Notes: a model not told the origin generated them from the letters alone. A DNA stretch of 64,000 nucleotides from Nitrincola tapanii (GCF_008368715.1 NZ_SMRS01000007.1:124001-188000); one strand, 5' to 3'; positions 1-11,211 are shown, counted from the stretch's first letter. Translations and numbers: made by a program.

Positions 1-1356
1 GCACTGGTGGCATTGGCGTGACGTAATGTCATTTTCGGCAGCACAGACCGGACATTCGCGAAAGCGGAAGCGATAGTCACAAGCTTGAGCCGGTGATTGA
101 TCGATATCAAGCAAGCCTTGGCAGCGGCGTCCAAAGTGTTCGATGACTTGTCCACTGGCATCCTTGCGCCCCCAAAAAAGGTTGGCAAAACCACAGGCCG
201 GACAAAAGACTTGAACCGGTTCGGTATCGCTGGCCGGTTTGGGGCTCCCCACTTCTGGATGATTCAGGCTGAAGCCATTACCGGCATAGTCGAGAATTAA
301 ACATTCGGTTTTGCCGGGCGCCAGACGTAGGCCGCGTCCTGCCATTTGTTGAAAAAGGCTGACAGATTGTGTCGGGCGCAGAATGGCAATCAGATCGACA
401 TGCGGCACATCAAAGCCGGTGGTCAGCACCGCAACATTCACCAGAAATTTCAATTCTTGTGCGCGAAAACGTGAAATGGCCTCTTCACGCTCTGTGCTTG
501 AGGTCTGCGCAGTAATCAACGCACTCTGTTGCGTGGGAAGATAGCTGTGTATCTCTTGAGCATGTTTGACGGTGGCGGCAAAAATCATCGCACCACGGCG
601 AGTCTGCGCCTGCTCAATCAATTCCTCACAAATACCGCGTGTCACCCGTGGGTGACGCCCCAGCCAGCCGTCCAATTGTTGTTCGCTGAACTCGCCGTTG
701 CTCTGAGGTATGAGGCTGGAGAAATCGTAACCCCTGAGGGCGCGATCAATCAGTTGTGGTGCGGTGAGGTAGCCCTGGCGAATCAATTGACTGATTGGCA
801 GTTCATAGATACAGCGTTGAAAAGGTCGCGGTGTTTCGCTGCGGCGAAAACCCCGGTAATGATCCTGATAGATCCAGCCTTCACCTAACCGATAGGGGGT
901 GGCGGTGAGTCCCAGACAACATAATTCTGGATTAAGTGCACGAAAATGTCGCAGCACTTGTTGATACTGGCTCTTTTCATCCAGGCTGACTCGGTGGCAC
1001 TCATCAATGATTAGCAAAGAGACAGGACGCTGAAAAGCCTCTAGATTGGGGGCCAGCGATTGAATGCTGGCGCAGATGACAGAGGGGTCACGATCACGCT
1101 GCTTTAATCCCGCAGCATAAATACCGGCACGAACCTGCAGTGCGCGGAGTTTTTGATGATTCTGCTCAACCAGCTCCGTGACATGTGCCAGCACTAAAAC
1201 AGGCCCGCGTGCGCGGCGAGCCAGTTCGGCAATGACTAGGCTTTTCCCTGCACCCGTGGGTAGCACCAGCACCGCGGCATCACGTTGCTGGCGAAAATGT
1301 GCGAGGGTGGCTTCGACAGCCTCTTGCTGGTAGGGGCGCAGTGTAATAGGGTGCAT
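1..1356 (-). CDS. radD: RadD-like SF2 DNA helicase, 3' end cut off by the window
   Basis: Superfamily 2 helicase of the RadD (YejH) type, which in E. coli takes part in DNA repair and recombination-intermediate processing. Reading the minus strand from ATG at 1356 gives 452 uninterrupted codons running off position 1; E. coli RadD has about 586 residues, so roughly the last quarter is missing. Visible motifs are Walker A PTGAGKS, the DEAH-type box DECH, motif [11 protein letters not shown], and motif VI within [15 protein letters not shown] cysteine-rich zinc-type region follows, with CPACGFAN and a later CPVCAAEN. The match to E. coli RadD is nearly residue for residue in the helicase core. 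The gene is divergent from the acetyltransferase, with about 70 bp of shared promoter space. Plus-strand ORFs inside it are shadows. Confidence 0.93.
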   Translation of the reverse strand, partial: MHPITLRPYQQEAVEATLAHFRQQRDAAVLVLPTGAGKSLVIAELARRARGPVLVLAHVTELVEQNHQKLRALQVRAGIYAAGLKQRDRDPSVICASIQSLAPNLEAFQRPVSLLIIDECHRVSLDEKSQYQQVLRHFRALNPELCCLGLTATPYRLGEGWIYQDHYRGFRRSETPRPFQRCIYELPISQLIRQGYLTAPQLIDRALRGYDFSSLIPQSNGEFSEQQLDGWLGRHPRVTRGICEELIEQAQTRRGAMIFAATVKHAQEIHSYLPTQQSALITAQTSSTEREEAISRFRAQELKFLVNVAVLTTGFDVPHVDLIAILRPTQSVSLFQQMAGRGLRLAPGKTECLILDYAGNGFSLNHPEVGSPKPASDTEPVQVFCPACGFANLFWGRKDASGQVIEHFGRRCQGLLDIDQSPAQACDYRFRFRECPVCAAENDITSRQCHQC

Positions 1357-1426
1357 GAATCCGATCGCTTAATCATCCTGCAAAGATCAGAAGTCTAATC
1401 GTCTTGCCTAAGGAATGCATACCTCT

Positions 1427-1945
1427 ATGGATACCCCGCTTTTTCCTACCACGGACACTAAGCTCAGCGTGACCTGTTTAGTCGTCGATTATCAGGATGC
1501 TCAGCAAGGGGCTGAGCTTTTACACTTGATGAATACCTATGCTCAAGATCCGATGGGAGGAGGGGAGGCTCTCCGGCCCGAGGTGCAAGCGCGTTTGCTG
1601 CAGGCGATGGCGGAGCGACCGCATCTACATAGTTTTATCGCTTATGTGCAAGGGCAGGCTGTGGGCTTGATCAATTGTGTCGAGGGCTTCTCGACTTTTG
1701 CCGCCCAGCCCTTGTTGAATATCCATGATGTGATTGTGCTGCCAACCCTGCGTGGTCAGGGGATTGCGCGTCATCTGTTTCAATGTGCGGAGGAAAAAGC
1801 CAAAGCCCTAGGTTGCTGTAAATTGACGCTTGAGGTCTTGCAAGGCAATGAAAAAGCCAAGCAGGTTTATCGATCCTTGGGGTATCAGCCTTATCAATTA
1901 GATGAAGCAACGGGGCAGGCTGAGTTTTGGGAAAAGAAAATTTAG
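1427..1945 (+). CDS. GNAT-family N-acetyltransferase
   Basis: Acetyl-CoA dependent N-acyltransferase of the GNAT fold; substrate unknown. The acetyl-CoA pyrophosphate-binding motif A is clear as LPTLRGQGIARHLF near residues 106-120, followed by the usual EVLQGNEKAKQVYRSLGY segment, in which an Asn and a Tyr are typical of the family. The first ATG at 1415 sits directly against the AAGGA (1410-1414). I therefore prefer the second in-frame ATG at 1427, although its 12-nt spacing is somewhat long. That gives 172 residues, normal for a single-domain GNAT. It is transcribed away from radD and ends in front of a strong terminator shared convergently with luxS. Nothing nearby indicates the acceptor amine. 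Confidence 0.85.
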   Translation: MDTPLFPTTDTKLSVTCLVVDYQDAQQGAELLHLMNTYAQDPMGGGEALRPEVQARLLQAMAERPHLHSFIAYVQGQAVGLINCVEGFSTFAAQPLLNIHDVIVLPTLRGQGIARHLFQCAEEKAKALGCCKLTLEVLQGNEKAKQVYRSLGYQPYQLDEATGQAEFWEKKI

Positions 1946-2025
1946 AAATAGGGTTTCAAAAATTCCGATTTTTTTCTAGAATCAAACACTCACTCCCAGT
2001 CTATGAGAGTTAGGAACAGGAGAGC

Positions 2026-2096
2026 GTCAGAGGGTTAAGTGTCCCCTTCTGACATTCGGGCGCCCAGACAGGAAGTCTCGGCGCCTTTTCTTTGTT
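2026..2096 (+). terminator. Tandem hairpins with T-rich tail after the acetyltransferase gene
   Basis: A first stem pairs GTCAGA (2026-2031) with TCTGAC (2048-2053), extended by G/C pairs. A second stem pairs GGCGCC (2059-2064) with GGCGCC (2080-2085), and inside it AGAC (2066-2069) with GTCT (2075-2078), leaving the loop AGGAA. It runs straight into TTTTCTTTGTT (2086-2096). This is a good plus-strand Rho-independent terminator. The GGA in the loop is the kind of site CsrA/RsmA proteins bind, which is noted separately. Confidence 0.75.
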
Positions 2097-2124
2097 AGAC
2101 GCTTAGCGACGGCTTGTATAGGTG

Positions 2125-2637
2125 TTACAGCTGCTCTTTCAAAAACTCTTCACTGAGGTAGAGTTCTTGATTGCTGTTGACGCTCACGCCGCGCTCGAGG
2201 ATATCCGCAGCAATCTCTTGTGCTTCGCTGAGTGAGTGCATGGTGTAGGTGCCGCATTGATATTCGTTGAGTTCGGGAATGTCACGCATCTCCTTCACGT
2301 TGAGAACATCCTGCATGGCAGCTTGCCAAGCGCTGGCGACTTGCGCTTCGCTGGGGGTGCCGATCAGGCTCATATAAAAGCCGGTGCGACAGCCCATCGG
2401 AGAAATGTCGATGATCTCAACCTGATCACTGTTCAAATGGTTGCGCATGAATCCGGCAAATAGATGTTCCAGAGTGTGAATGCCTTTCTCAGACAGAATC
2501 TCTTGGTTGGGGACACAGAAGCGCAGGTCAAACACCGTGATGTCATCGCCAGAAGGGGTTTTCATATTCTTGGCAACACGCACGGCGGGGGCATGCATAC
2601 GGGTATGATCAACTCGGAAACTGTCCAATAAAGGCAT
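2125..2637 (-). CDS. luxS: S-ribosylhomocysteine lyase LuxS
   Basis: Cytoplasmic metalloenzyme that splits S-ribosylhomocysteine into homocysteine and DPD, the precursor of autoinducer-2, in the activated methyl cycle. The 170-residue product has the family's usual length and its metal site: HTLEH (the two His near 54 and 58) and the late Cys in YQCGTYTM. The catalytic Cys lies in the [10 protein letters not shown] segment. A canonical AGGAG sits 6 nt upstream of the ATG. No pfs, metH or ahcY neighbours are seen, so it appears to be a single-gene unit. It converges on the acetyltransferase gene. Whether the organism uses AI-2 as a signal or only detoxifies SRH cannot be told from here. Confidence 0.97.
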   Translation of the reverse strand: MPLLDSFRVDHTRMHAPAVRVAKNMKTPSGDDITVFDLRFCVPNQEILSEKGIHTLEHLFAGFMRNHLNSDQVEIIDISPMGCRTGFYMSLIGTPSEAQVASAWQAAMQDVLNVKEMRDIPELNEYQCGTYTMHSLSEAQEIAADILERGVSVNSNQELYLSEEFLKEQL

Positions 2638-2927
2638 GGCGGACTCCTGCTAGGCTCAAGGGAAAATGAAAGTGTACCTGATACGTGAGGATTCGGGGAT
2701 GGATTGCTCAGTTGAAGAGGTAAATTACCTCGTGGCAGCGAATTTAAGCAGTCTGATGCAGGAAGGCTCAAGGCCGCGTCGAGAAAAAAGTTCTGCGCCT
2801 TTAAAAGGATATAATTCCTTTGGGCGGTCTGCTAGGCTGCAGATGAACGTGATGATTGAGGCATAAGGTAAGAATGGTGCCAATCCCCGAAACAACTCAG
2901 CCATGTGACGCAGAAGGAAGTTAAACC

Positions 2928-5384
2928 TTGAAGTCTGCGCATGACCCTTCTATTGGTTCTATGATTCAAAGCCGTCAGCGCTTTCGCATCCTGTTACTTG
3001 CTTGTGCCTTCCTCTTTGCTTTGATCTTCATGTTTTTGAGTATTTGGGTCGCTAAGGGCAGTGAAGAAGAGGCCTTGTTACGCTCGGCACGGGCCTACTC
3101 AAAAGCGATCGAATCCTTTCGTTCTTTTTATAATGATGTGATTGTTGATGCGGTACGTGGGCACCCTTGGGTTGAGGTGACGGAGCATTATCGTGACCAG
3201 CCGGGGGCGATCCCGATTCCCGCTACCATGACTTTAGACCTGGTCGATTACATGAGTGCTCAGGATGACAGCATCCAGGCACGTTTGATTAGTGACCATC
3301 CTTTTCCACAACGTGCAAGCCGTGAATTAAGTGAGTTTGAGCAGAAAGCGCTGCGCCAACTGTCCCAGCAGCAGAAAACCGAGTTTTTTGAATTTCAGCG
3401 CCGAGTTGCCACTGAAGGTTCGGGTGAATTTTTGCTTTATGCTTCACCCGTCAGAATGGAGCAGGGCTGTGTCGCCTGCCACAACAATCACCCGGATTCA
3501 CCGAAACGCGATTGGCAGTTAGGTGATCTGCGAGGGATTCAGGTGGTGCAGATTCCCAAGACTTCAGCGGATCTCTGGGGCAGTGATCGTTTTCTCTTCT
3601 TAGCGGCGTTTGTGGGTTTGGCGTTTGTGCTCGCGGTGAGCGCTTTGCTCTTGTTGCAGCTCAATATTCGTCGGGCCTTTGCACTTTTGACCGAAAAGAA
3701 TCAAGAGCTGGAGCAAGCGCGCTCGGTGGCGGAAAAGGCCAGTGCATCAAAAAGTGCTTTTTTGGCCAACATGAGCCATGAAATACGCACCCCGATGACC
3801 GGAATTATGGGGATGACTGATTTGGCCTTGGATACTCAGCTGACGCAGACACAGCGTGGTTATCTGCAGGTGGTGCGTTCCTCCGCACAGTCTTTGTTGA
3901 CGATTTTGAATGATATTCTCGACTTTTCTAAAATCGATGCCGGTAAGCTCAATATTGAGCAATCCGAGTTTGCCTTAAAAGATCTGCTCTGCGACAGCTT
4001 AAAAAGTATTGCCGTGCTGGCCCGGCGTAAAGGTTTGCAGCTCTCGGTTGAGCTCGACGCCGAGCTGCCGGATCTCTGTACGGGCGATGCGGTGCGTATT
4101 CGTCAGGTGCTGGTCAACCTGTGTGACAATGCCGTGAAGTTTACGGCGGCAGGCAGGGTGCGCGTGAGCGTGAGCTGGTTGTGCGCAGAAGAGGCCGGTT
4201 CAGGGCGTTTGTATGTGCGTATTCAAGATCAGGGGATTGGTATTCCTGCCGACAAGCTGGAGCACATCTTCGAATCCTTCACTCAGGCCGATAACTCGAC
4301 GACACGTCGTTACGGCGGCACCGGCTTGGGCTTATCCATCTGTGCGCGTTTGGTGAGTCTTATGCATGGGCAGATCGGAGTGGAAAGTGTCGAGAATCAG
4401 GGCAGTTGTTTTTGGTTTCAGCTGCCGCTGAGTCAGGCGCAGATTCTTCCCCAGGTGAGGCCTGTACAACCCGCCCCGCTTCACTGTGTGCTGGTTGAAG
4501 CCGATCCCTGCAGTGCTCAAACCCTCAAATATGAAATTCAGCGCTTAGGGGCTGAGGTGACTGGCTTAAGCGGCTATGCTGAGCTGAAAAGTTGGTTACA
4601 GCGTCCGTCTCCTTCTGCGCGGGCAGTCGATCATCCACAAGACTTGCTTTTGATCAATATACATCTTGATCCCATCATGGATAATGCTCAGTTACAGGGG
4701 TTAATTGAGTTGGGGTTGGATACTCAGCGTACGCTGTTGATTGCTGATTATCTGCCACGTGAGCAGTTGCGTCATTTGCAGGCTCTCGGGTTCTTGCATT
4801 GGCTCACCTATCCGGTTAAACCCTCAGAGATTCGCGATCTTGTGCAGGAGATCTCAACGTCCCCGGCATTGCATAGTGACTCACATAGAGGCTCACATAG
4901 AGGCTCTGAGACGCCTGCCACTGAACCCAAGACAGCTGCGCTGGCCGATCAGGGGTTGCATATTTTGTTGGCTGAGGATAATCCTGTGAATCAGCGCTTG
5001 ATTCGCACCCTGTTGGAAAAAGCCGGACATCACGTCACCCTCGTGGATAATGGCTTAGCCGCAGTGGAAGCGCTAAGAAAGTCGTTAAATGACAAGGCTG
5101 AGATGATTAAAGCAGAGGCCTTCGATCTGATTTTGATGGACATGCAGATGCCCGTGATGGGTGGGTTAGAAGCGACACGCCAGATACGCTTGCTAACCTC
5201 TGCGCTACCGATTTATGCCATGACGGCGAATGTGCTTCCCGAGGATAAGGAAGCGTGCCAAGCGGCGGGAATGAACGGACATCTGAGTAAACCGCTAAAA
5301 ATAAATGAGCTAAACGCCGTGCTGGAACAGGTCAAACATAACCTAGAAGTCAGCATTGAGCGGCTGATTCAGATGGATCACTGA
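2928..5384 (+). CDS. Membrane hybrid histidine kinase with periplasmic Tll0287-type c-haem sensor domain
   Basis: Sensor kinase of 818 residues. A transmembrane helix (about 18-42) leads into a periplasmic domain of the Tll0287-like (DUF3365) type carrying the haem c attachment motif C181-V-A-C-H185. A second helix spans about 221-247. Then come a short coiled coil, HisKA with phospho-acceptor H284 (SHEIRTP), a HATPase with DQGIGIP and GTGLGLSI boxes, and two receivers. The first receiver (about 505-620) is degenerate: NIHL stands where the phospho-Asp should be. The second (about 668-795) is complete, with D738 in LILMDMQMP. The start is TTG at 2928, chosen because GAAGGAAG lies 7 nt upstream. 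It is the first gene of a tight operon; the next gene starts 2 nt after its stop. A redox or gas ligand of the haem is the likely input. The haem motif is seen; the ligand is inferred. Confidence 0.9.
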   Translation: MKSAHDPSIGSMIQSRQRFRILLLACAFLFALIFMFLSIWVAKGSEEEALLRSARAYSKAIESFRSFYNDVIVDAVRGHPWVEVTEHYRDQPGAIPIPATMTLDLVDYMSAQDDSIQARLISDHPFPQRASRELSEFEQKALRQLSQQQKTEFFEFQRRVATEGSGEFLLYASPVRMEQGCVACHNNHPDSPKRDWQLGDLRGIQVVQIPKTSADLWGSDRFLFLAAFVGLAFVLAVSALLLLQLNIRRAFALLTEKNQELEQARSVAEKASASKSAFLANMSHEIRTPMTGIMGMTDLALDTQLTQTQRGYLQVVRSSAQSLLTILNDILDFSKIDAGKLNIEQSEFALKDLLCDSLKSIAVLARRKGLQLSVELDAELPDLCTGDAVRIRQVLVNLCDNAVKFTAAGRVRVSVSWLCAEEAGSGRLYVRIQDQGIGIPADKLEHIFESFTQADNSTTRRYGGTGLGLSICARLVSLMHGQIGVESVENQGSCFWFQLPLSQAQILPQVRPVQPAPLHCVLVEADPCSAQTLKYEIQRLGAEVTGLSGYAELKSWLQRPSPSARAVDHPQDLLLINIHLDPIMDNAQLQGLIELGLDTQRTLLIADYLPREQLRHLQALGFLHWLTYPVKPSEIRDLVQEISTSPALHSDSHRGSHRGSETPATEPKTAALADQGLHILLAEDNPVNQRLIRTLLEKAGHHVTLVDNGLAAVEALRKSLNDKAEMIKAEAFDLILMDMQMPVMGGLEATRQIRLLTSALPIYAMTANVLPEDKEACQAAGMNGHLSKPLKINELNAVLEQVKHNLEVSIERLIQMDH
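4880..4903 (+). repeat. 12-bp tandem duplication within a linker
   Basis: CTCACATAGAGG occurs twice back to back (4880-4891, 4892-4903), in frame. It gives a repeated Ser-His-Arg-Gly unit in the linker before the last receiver of the haem-linked hybrid kinase. It is probably a slippage duplication with no effect on the fold. Confidence 0.8.
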
Positions 5385-5386
5385 TT

Positions 5387-7462
5387 ATGCAAGATTTTAA
5401 GGCGACTCTGTTGGTTGTAGAGGATGCCCCCTCCATTCGTCTTCTCCTTAGCTCCGGCCTGGGGCGTGAAGGCTATCGTATTCTGCAAGCCGCAGACGGA
5501 GCAGAAGGTCTGGCTGTGTTTCGCGAGCACCAGCCTGATCTGGTTCTGATGGATGTCACCATGCCGGTGATGGATGGTTTTGAGGCCTGCCGTTTAATTC
5601 GACAATCGGAAATGGAAATGACCACTCCGATTCTGATGCTGACGGGATCGGATGATCTGAACTCGATTCAAACTGCGTTTGACGCCGGCGCGACCGACTT
5701 TATTACCAAGCCGATCAACCTGCCGCTTTTGCAACAGCGTATACGTTATGCGCTGCGTGACGCGGAGCGTGAACGTGCCCTGCGTCGAGTGAAAAGTATT
5801 CAGGATAATGCACGTACGCTCGCAGGTCTGGCGTTTTGGGAGTGGAATACGGAAACGGATGAGCTGACCTGGTCAACCGATACCGACTCTATACTCTATT
5901 GGATGGAGTCTGTGCCCAGCGCGTTTAGTGAGCTGCTGCAGACTATCCATCCAGACGATCAGAAGCGTTTAACCTTGTTGTTAAGTGATGCGCTGCATTC
6001 GGGCACTAAGGTTGAGATTGAGCTGCGTGCACGCGTGGAGCAGGAGGAGTATCTGCTGCGTATGGTGGGCCAGCGTGAAGGGGATACCGCCCGTATCGTA
6101 GGGGCTTTCCAGGATGTCACCGCGCAGCGTAAGGTTGAGCGCCAAGTCAGTTATCTTAACTATCACGATCCCTTAACCGGACTGCCGAATCGCCGTTTAT
6201 TCTTACGTGATCTAGAAGAGTCTTTAGCCCAGGTTAATGGCTTTAATGCTACGGCAGTGATGGCGATCGAAGTGCTGCGTTTGCATCATCTGCAAGATGC
6301 CTATGGCTCTGAGGCCACCGATCAACTTTTAAGTCTGATTACGAATCAGCTGCAGGCCCTCTTACCTAAAGATGCTTTGCTTGCACGCCTGGAAGGCGGC
6401 TTTTTTGCGATACGTTTACATTACCCTCACGCCGTGTCGGAGAGCTTCTTACAGGAGGCTTTAACCCAGATGCTCCAGCCTTTGGATCGTCCCTGGATGA
6501 TCGACACCAAGGAGGTCTATCTCAATTTCTCTGCCGGTGTGAGTCATGCCCCGCAACAGAGTCTGCAGGCACAGTTACTCCTGAGTATGGCGAAACGTGC
6601 TCAGCGTGATGTGAGGCCCTCCGGCAATATCAGTCTGGCGGTGTATCGACGCGAGTTGGAAGATGCCCTGCACAATCGTTTGAGTCTGGAAGCTGAACTG
6701 CGCCGTGCGGTTGAGCAACAAGAGTTTCATCTGGTGTACCAACCGCAGCTAGACCTGGCAACTGAACGTATTGTCGGGGTTGAGGCTCTGGTGCGTTGGC
6801 AAAAGCCGGGCCAGGGCACGATTTCACCTGCTGTCTTTATTCCGGTCCTGGAAGAGATCGGTATGATCCACCAGCTCGGTGAATGGATATTGCATGAAGC
6901 CTGTGCACGGCAGGTGGCTTGGAGCCAGCATTTCCCAGCCATCCGTATGGGGATCAATCTGTCTCCGGCACAGTTTGAACAAAGTGATCTGCCGCTGGTG
7001 ATTCGCCAAGCCGCACGTCTTGCAGGTGCCGATACTCGCATGATTGAGTTGGAGATTACCGAAAGTCTGGCAATGCATAGTCCAGAAACCACCATCAAGC
7101 TTTTGCAAAATCTACGTGAAGACGGCTTTAAAATCGCCATCGATGACTTTGGTATCGGCTTTTCGTCGCTGGAGTATCTGCTGCGCTTTCCACTGGATAC
7201 ACTGAAGATCGACCGTGCTTTTGTGAAGGACATCACGCGTGGCCGCAGTGATCGTGCCATCGTGCGGGCACTGACCTCCTTGTGCCAGGGACTGGGCCTG
7301 ACCACGATTGCAGAGGGTGTGGAAACCCAAAGACAGCGCGATTATTTGGATGCCTTGGGCGCGACTGAAATCCAAGGCTATCTGCTGTCTCCGCCTTTGG
7401 CTGAAAAGGATTTATTAGTCTTCCTACAAAATTCATTTAGTCCAAAGGCTGCTCAAGAGTGA
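5387..7462 (+). CDS. REC-PAS-GGDEF(degenerate)-EAL response regulator, probable c-di-GMP phosphodiesterase
   Basis: 691-residue cytoplasmic output protein. An N-terminal receiver (about 8-125; phospho-Asp in LVLMDVTMP; signal Thr and Lys present) is followed by a PAS-like segment (about 145-250) and a GGDEF-type domain. In the latter, the catalytic signature has become EGGFF, so cyclase activity is unlikely. The C-terminal EAL domain looks active: [40 protein letters not shown] and EGVET all keep the metal and catalytic residues. It begins 2 nt after the haem-sensor kinase stops, and is thus its likely phosphorylation target. The combined unit would let a periplasmic haem signal lower c-di-GMP. 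Pairing with that kinase is inferred from position only. Confidence 0.9.
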   Translation: MQDFKATLLVVEDAPSIRLLLSSGLGREGYRILQAADGAEGLAVFREHQPDLVLMDVTMPVMDGFEACRLIRQSEMEMTTPILMLTGSDDLNSIQTAFDAGATDFITKPINLPLLQQRIRYALRDAERERALRRVKSIQDNARTLAGLAFWEWNTETDELTWSTDTDSILYWMESVPSAFSELLQTIHPDDQKRLTLLLSDALHSGTKVEIELRARVEQEEYLLRMVGQREGDTARIVGAFQDVTAQRKVERQVSYLNYHDPLTGLPNRRLFLRDLEESLAQVNGFNATAVMAIEVLRLHHLQDAYGSEATDQLLSLITNQLQALLPKDALLARLEGGFFAIRLHYPHAVSESFLQEALTQMLQPLDRPWMIDTKEVYLNFSAGVSHAPQQSLQAQLLLSMAKRAQRDVRPSGNISLAVYRRELEDALHNRLSLEAELRRAVEQQEFHLVYQPQLDLATERIVGVEALVRWQKPGQGTISPAVFIPVLEEIGMIHQLGEWILHEACARQVAWSQHFPAIRMGINLSPAQFEQSDLPLVIRQAARLAGADTRMIELEITESLAMHSPETTIKLLQNLREDGFKIAIDDFGIGFSSLEYLLRFPLDTLKIDRAFVKDITRGRSDRAIVRALTSLCQGLGLTTIAEGVETQRQRDYLDALGATEIQGYLLSPPLAEKDLLVFLQNSFSPKAAQE

Positions 7463-7488
7463 AGCGGTCATAGACAGGAGATACGTGG

Positions 7489-8646
7489 ATGAAAATCTAC
7501 TTCCAGCCCGAGGCTGACCTAGTGCAATTTGCGTCAACCCTATCTGAGCTGAATGCTGATGCTGAGGTGGGCAGTATTCTAGTCTTTGCTTGCGATGAGA
7601 ATGGTTGGCTACCCGCCGATCTAGATCCCTTGTTACAAGGATCAGCCAAGCCTGTGTTTGGTGGCATTTTCCCTCAAATCATTCATGGCCTGCAGAACTT
7701 CACACAAGGTGCGGTCTGCGTGGGGTTGCAGGGTGAACCGGCGTGGGGGTTAGTGGGGCAGCTCAGTGATGAGGGGGCGAATTATGATCAGCCTCTTACC
7801 GCTCTGGCCGATGCTTGGGATGCCCTCAGCGGCCCGGCTACACTGCTCGTTTTGGTGGATGGGTTGGCTGGGCGTATCGCCAGTCTGACAGAATCATTGT
7901 TTTTCAGCTTTGGTCTGGATAATAACTTTATTGGCGGTGGAGCGGGCTCGTTAAGTTTTCAACAGCGCCCTTGTCTGCTGACTCCCCAGGGTTTGGTGGC
8001 CGATGCAGCCTTAGTGGTGCGTTTGCCGGTGTACAGTGGTGTTGGCGTCAACCATGGCTGGCAGCCGATTACGGAACCCTTAAAGGTCACATCTTCCTTA
8101 AAAAATCAGGTGAAATGCCTGGATTGGAAACCGGCGTTTGAAGCTTATCGCCAGGTGGTGGAAAACCATAGTGGTGTGCAGTTTACAGAGAACAATTTCT
8201 TTGATATCGCCAAATCCTATCCTCTAGGGATTAATAAACTGGATACCGAAATGATCGTGCGCGACCCGCTGATGCTGAATGAGCAGGGTGATATGGTCTG
8301 TGTGGGTGAGGTGCCTGAAGGCTGTTTTGTGCGCATTTTGAATGGCAGCCCGGAAAGTTTGGTTTCCGCGGCGGCTGATGCACGCGCACGTGCTGAAAAG
8401 GTCTTTCCACACACGGATCGGCGTGCTCCTGAAGTGGCCTTGTTTATCGACTGTATTTCGCGCGTTCTTTTTCTGGAAGATGGAATTGAAAAAGAGTTTG
8501 CCAGTGTGACCACCGAGTTACCTCTGTTTGGTGCGTTTACGCTCGGTGAAATTGCCAACAGCGGTCAAGATTACTTAGAGTTTTACAATAAAACAGCCGT
8601 GGTCGGCCTACTGGCTGAACCGCCTGCTGATGAGGTTGCGCCGTGA
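7489..8646 (+). CDS. FIST-domain sensor protein (NosP-like candidate)
   Basis: 385-residue soluble protein with FIST_N (about 20-215) and FIST_C (about 220-370) domains, recognisable by the glycine-rich [14 protein letters not shown] stretch and the C-terminal FGAFTLGEI segment. FIST proteins are intracellular input modules. Members called NosP in Pseudomonas and Vibrio bind haem and nitric oxide and control a co-encoded hybrid kinase. Here the stop codon overlaps the GTG start of exactly such a kinase (GTGA), which supports the NosP-like assignment. The haem ligand is not identifiable by eye, so I give no gene symbol. AGGAG lies 8 nt upstream of the ATG, and the gene follows the GGDEF-EAL gene by 26 nt. 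An alternative role is small-ligand or amino-acid sensing. Confidence 0.85.
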   Translation: MKIYFQPEADLVQFASTLSELNADAEVGSILVFACDENGWLPADLDPLLQGSAKPVFGGIFPQIIHGLQNFTQGAVCVGLQGEPAWGLVGQLSDEGANYDQPLTALADAWDALSGPATLLVLVDGLAGRIASLTESLFFSFGLDNNFIGGGAGSLSFQQRPCLLTPQGLVADAALVVRLPVYSGVGVNHGWQPITEPLKVTSSLKNQVKCLDWKPAFEAYRQVVENHSGVQFTENNFFDIAKSYPLGINKLDTEMIVRDPLMLNEQGDMVCVGEVPEGCFVRILNGSPESLVSAAADARARAEKVFPHTDRRAPEVALFIDCISRVLFLEDGIEKEFASVTTELPLFGAFTLGEIANSGQDYLEFYNKTAVVGLLAEPPADEVAP

Positions 8647-11207
8647 GGCAAGCTGAAGAAACTGAAGTACTCTATGAGATCTCCCTGTCGATCGGAACCA
8701 GTCTGGATCTGTCGACGATGCTGCGCGAAGCGCTGGCGACGGTGCAGCGTATGTTGAATTGCAGTGGAGCGCTGGTGATGCAGGCGGTACCTGCGGCCTG
8801 CGATGAGGCGCTGCTTAAGGATGGCTGCTCATTGGAACTGACCTGGCAAGAGTGTTTAGCCATTCCACGGCGTTTTGCCGCGCAAGCCCTCGTGCAACAG
8901 CAGATCCAGGCGCTGGCCTTGCCTGAGTTGACTTATGAGTTACCCAGTTTGATGGCACGTTTGCCGCAACAAAAGCAGGAGGGTGAAGTGTATTTTACCC
9001 TCTTGGGTTTGCCGGATTTTGGTCTGCTGCTGCTGCAAAGAAAAGGCGGGCCTCTTGCCGAGAGCTTGGTGTTATCTCTGCAAAAGCTGATGGCGAAATT
9101 GGCTTCGGCCGCACGTGCCTGCTTATATGAAGCGGAATTGGTTCGCCAAATTCAGGCGGCCGAAGCCGCGAGTTTGGCCAAGAGCCAATTCCTAGCCAAT
9201 ATGAGCCACGAGATCCGCACCCCGATGAACGGGATTATCGGGATGCTGGATCTGGTCTTGGAAACCGACCTGCAGCGTGAGCAGCGCGAGCATCTGGGTT
9301 TGGCGCGAATTTCTGCCAGTCATCTTTTAGAGATCATCAACGATATTCTGGATCTGTCCAAAATTGAGGCGGGCAAGCTGGATCTGCAACCGGAGTTAAC
9401 CGATCTAGTCGAGCTGATTGGTCAGTCGGTCAAGGCGCAAGCCCCGCGTGCTTGGGCCAAAAACATCCAGATACATTACGACCTCGCCTTGGATCTGCCA
9501 CGTTTTGTGGAAGCCGATTCGGCACGTCTGCGTCAGGTGATAATCAATCTATTGGGCAATGCGGTGAAGTTCACTGACCAAGGCCGCGTGGATCTGGCGG
9601 TCAGTTGTGAGCGTTTGAGTGAAACAGCGGGTATCTTCTGTTTGCAAATCCAAGATACAGGCATCGGCATTCCTCCTGAGCGTTTGCAAAGTATCTTTGC
9701 TCCCTTTGAACAGGTGGATGCGGCGACCAATCGCAAGTATGAAGGCACCGGCTTGGGGCTCTCGATCACACGCCAGTTGGTTGAGTTAATGCAGGGAGAG
9801 ATACAGGTGGAGAGTGAGCCAGGGCAGGGCTCTACTTTCCGTGTACGTATTCCGCTACCCATCCATCAGCAAGGCCCCGAGGTCTTAGCACGGCGTATCG
9901 ATTTAGGCATGCATCGGGTGCTTCTGGTAGATGATGAACCGATGAATCGGCGTGTGATTTCCGCCATGCTGACCATGTTGGGCGTGCAGCACGATCAAGC
10001 CGTTTCCGGGCCAGAGGCGATCTTTAAAGCACGTCAAGCGGTTGCGGCGGGCCATCCCTATGGACTGGTGTTGATGGATGCTTGGATGCCGGGGATGGAT
10101 GGTTATAAAGCCGCAGAGAAGTTGCTGTCTGAGCATTCGCAAAGTCTGACACGTATCCTGATTCTGACCTCTTCCGCCGTATCCGGCGATGCCAAGCGTT
10201 GTCGTGAACTGGGCATCTCAGGTTATATGAGCAAACCTATCACCCTCGCGGAACTGCGCAGTGCGCTTCAGGAGCAGCTCGGTCGGGTGGATCGAGCACA
10301 GGGGCGACCGGAGCTGCTGCCCAACGAACGTTCTTTGCAAGGGATGCAAGTATTGTTGGCAGAAGATAACCACATTAACCAGCGTTTAGCCTTACGCTTG
10401 CTGGAGAAAGAAGGGATTCAGGCCACGGTAGCTGAAAATGGAGCAGAGGCTTTGGATCTTCTGGCCGAGCGCAATTTTGATCTGGTGTTAATGGACGTGA
10501 TGATGCCGGTCAAAGATGGTTTACAGGCCACCCGTGAACTGCGCCGATTGGAGCAGATGACCGCCTCACGGATGACGCCCGTGGTCGCCATGACCGCGAA
10601 TGCGATGCAGGGCGATAAAGAGCGCTGTTTAGATGCCGGTATGCAGGGATATGTTTCAAAGCCTGTAAACCCCAAAGAATTATTTGCTGAGATTCGTCGC
10701 GTGCTGGTGCCGGTAGAACCGCTGGAAGCCTCCCAGGATTCCCCTGCGCAAAGCATTGATGAACTCTTACTTTTGATGCAACAGCAAGGGGAGGCTGCAC
10801 TGCCGAATGCCCCTGAAAATGCTATGCTTAAACCCTCTATCTTGTTTGAAAAGGCCGCTTCAGTAATGACCACTCCTCCTCTATACAACTGGGCCCTCGC
10901 CGTAGAAATGATCGGCGGTGAAGATGATTTGCTGCTTTCGGTGTTGGAAATGTTTTTGGAAGAGGTACCGGGTTATCTCACCTCGATCGAGCAGGCGGCG
11001 GCTAAAGGGGATCTTGAGGCCTTAGGGCGTGCGGCACATACCTTGAAAGGTTTGCTCTCGACCTTTTGTGCCGATGAGCCGAGTGCTGCAGCTTTAGAGT
11101 TGGAAAAAGCGGCAAAGGCCGGTGCCGATGTCAGTGTGCCGGTGAGAAAATTGGAAGAGATCATGGCGCTTCTGCTGCCACAGTTACAACTTAAACTTCA
11201 GGGTTAA
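8643..11207 (+). CDS. Soluble hybrid histidine kinase: GAF-like sensor, HisKA, HATPase, two receivers, HPt
   Basis: 854-residue kinase with no transmembrane helix. Residues 1-165 form a GAF-like input region. Then come HisKA with H189 in SHEIRTP, a HATPase with DTGIGIP and GTGLGLSI, receiver 1 (about 424-545; phospho-Asp in LVLMDAWMP), receiver 2 (about 565-690; LVLMDVMMP) and a C-terminal HPt with H799 in AAHTLKG. All phosphorelay residues are present. The GTG start overlaps the FIST gene stop by 4 bp, implying translational coupling and a stoichiometric partnership. Layout and neighbour resemble the Vibrio VpsS/NosP and Pseudomonas NahK/NosP pairs, in which the FIST protein silences the kinase when NO is bound. 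The same input region recurs in the GGDEF protein at 47452-48846. The final phospho-acceptor is not obvious; the REC-GGDEF-EAL protein upstream is a candidate. Confidence 0.9.
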   Translation: MRQAEETEVLYEISLSIGTSLDLSTMLREALATVQRMLNCSGALVMQAVPAACDEALLKDGCSLELTWQECLAIPRRFAAQALVQQQIQALALPELTYELPSLMARLPQQKQEGEVYFTLLGLPDFGLLLLQRKGGPLAESLVLSLQKLMAKLASAARACLYEAELVRQIQAAEAASLAKSQFLANMSHEIRTPMNGIIGMLDLVLETDLQREQREHLGLARISASHLLEIINDILDLSKIEAGKLDLQPELTDLVELIGQSVKAQAPRAWAKNIQIHYDLALDLPRFVEADSARLRQVIINLLGNAVKFTDQGRVDLAVSCERLSETAGIFCLQIQDTGIGIPPERLQSIFAPFEQVDAATNRKYEGTGLGLSITRQLVELMQGEIQVESEPGQGSTFRVRIPLPIHQQGPEVLARRIDLGMHRVLLVDDEPMNRRVISAMLTMLGVQHDQAVSGPEAIFKARQAVAAGHPYGLVLMDAWMPGMDGYKAAEKLLSEHSQSLTRILILTSSAVSGDAKRCRELGISGYMSKPITLAELRSALQEQLGRVDRAQGRPELLPNERSLQGMQVLLAEDNHINQRLALRLLEKEGIQATVAENGAEALDLLAERNFDLVLMDVMMPVKDGLQATRELRRLEQMTASRMTPVVAMTANAMQGDKERCLDAGMQGYVSKPVNPKELFAEIRRVLVPVEPLEASQDSPAQSIDELLLLMQQQGEAALPNAPENAMLKPSILFEKAASVMTTPPLYNWALAVEMIGGEDDLLLSVLEMFLEEVPGYLTSIEQAAAKGDLEALGRAAHTLKGLLSTFCADEPSAAALELEKAAKAGADVSVPVRKLEEIMALLLPQLQLKLQG

Positions 11208-11211
11208 CTTT

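Noticed and set aside
97-888. Plus-strand ORFs within 97-300 and 529-888
   Set aside because: They are antisense to the continuous radD frame on the minus strand.
2666-2866. 66-codon plus-strand ORF upstream of the haem kinase
   Set aside because: No ribosome-binding site, no domain-like pattern; it lies in the luxS promoter region.
6727-7305. 192-codon minus-strand ORF
   Set aside because: Shadow of the EAL domain of the gene at 5387-7462.
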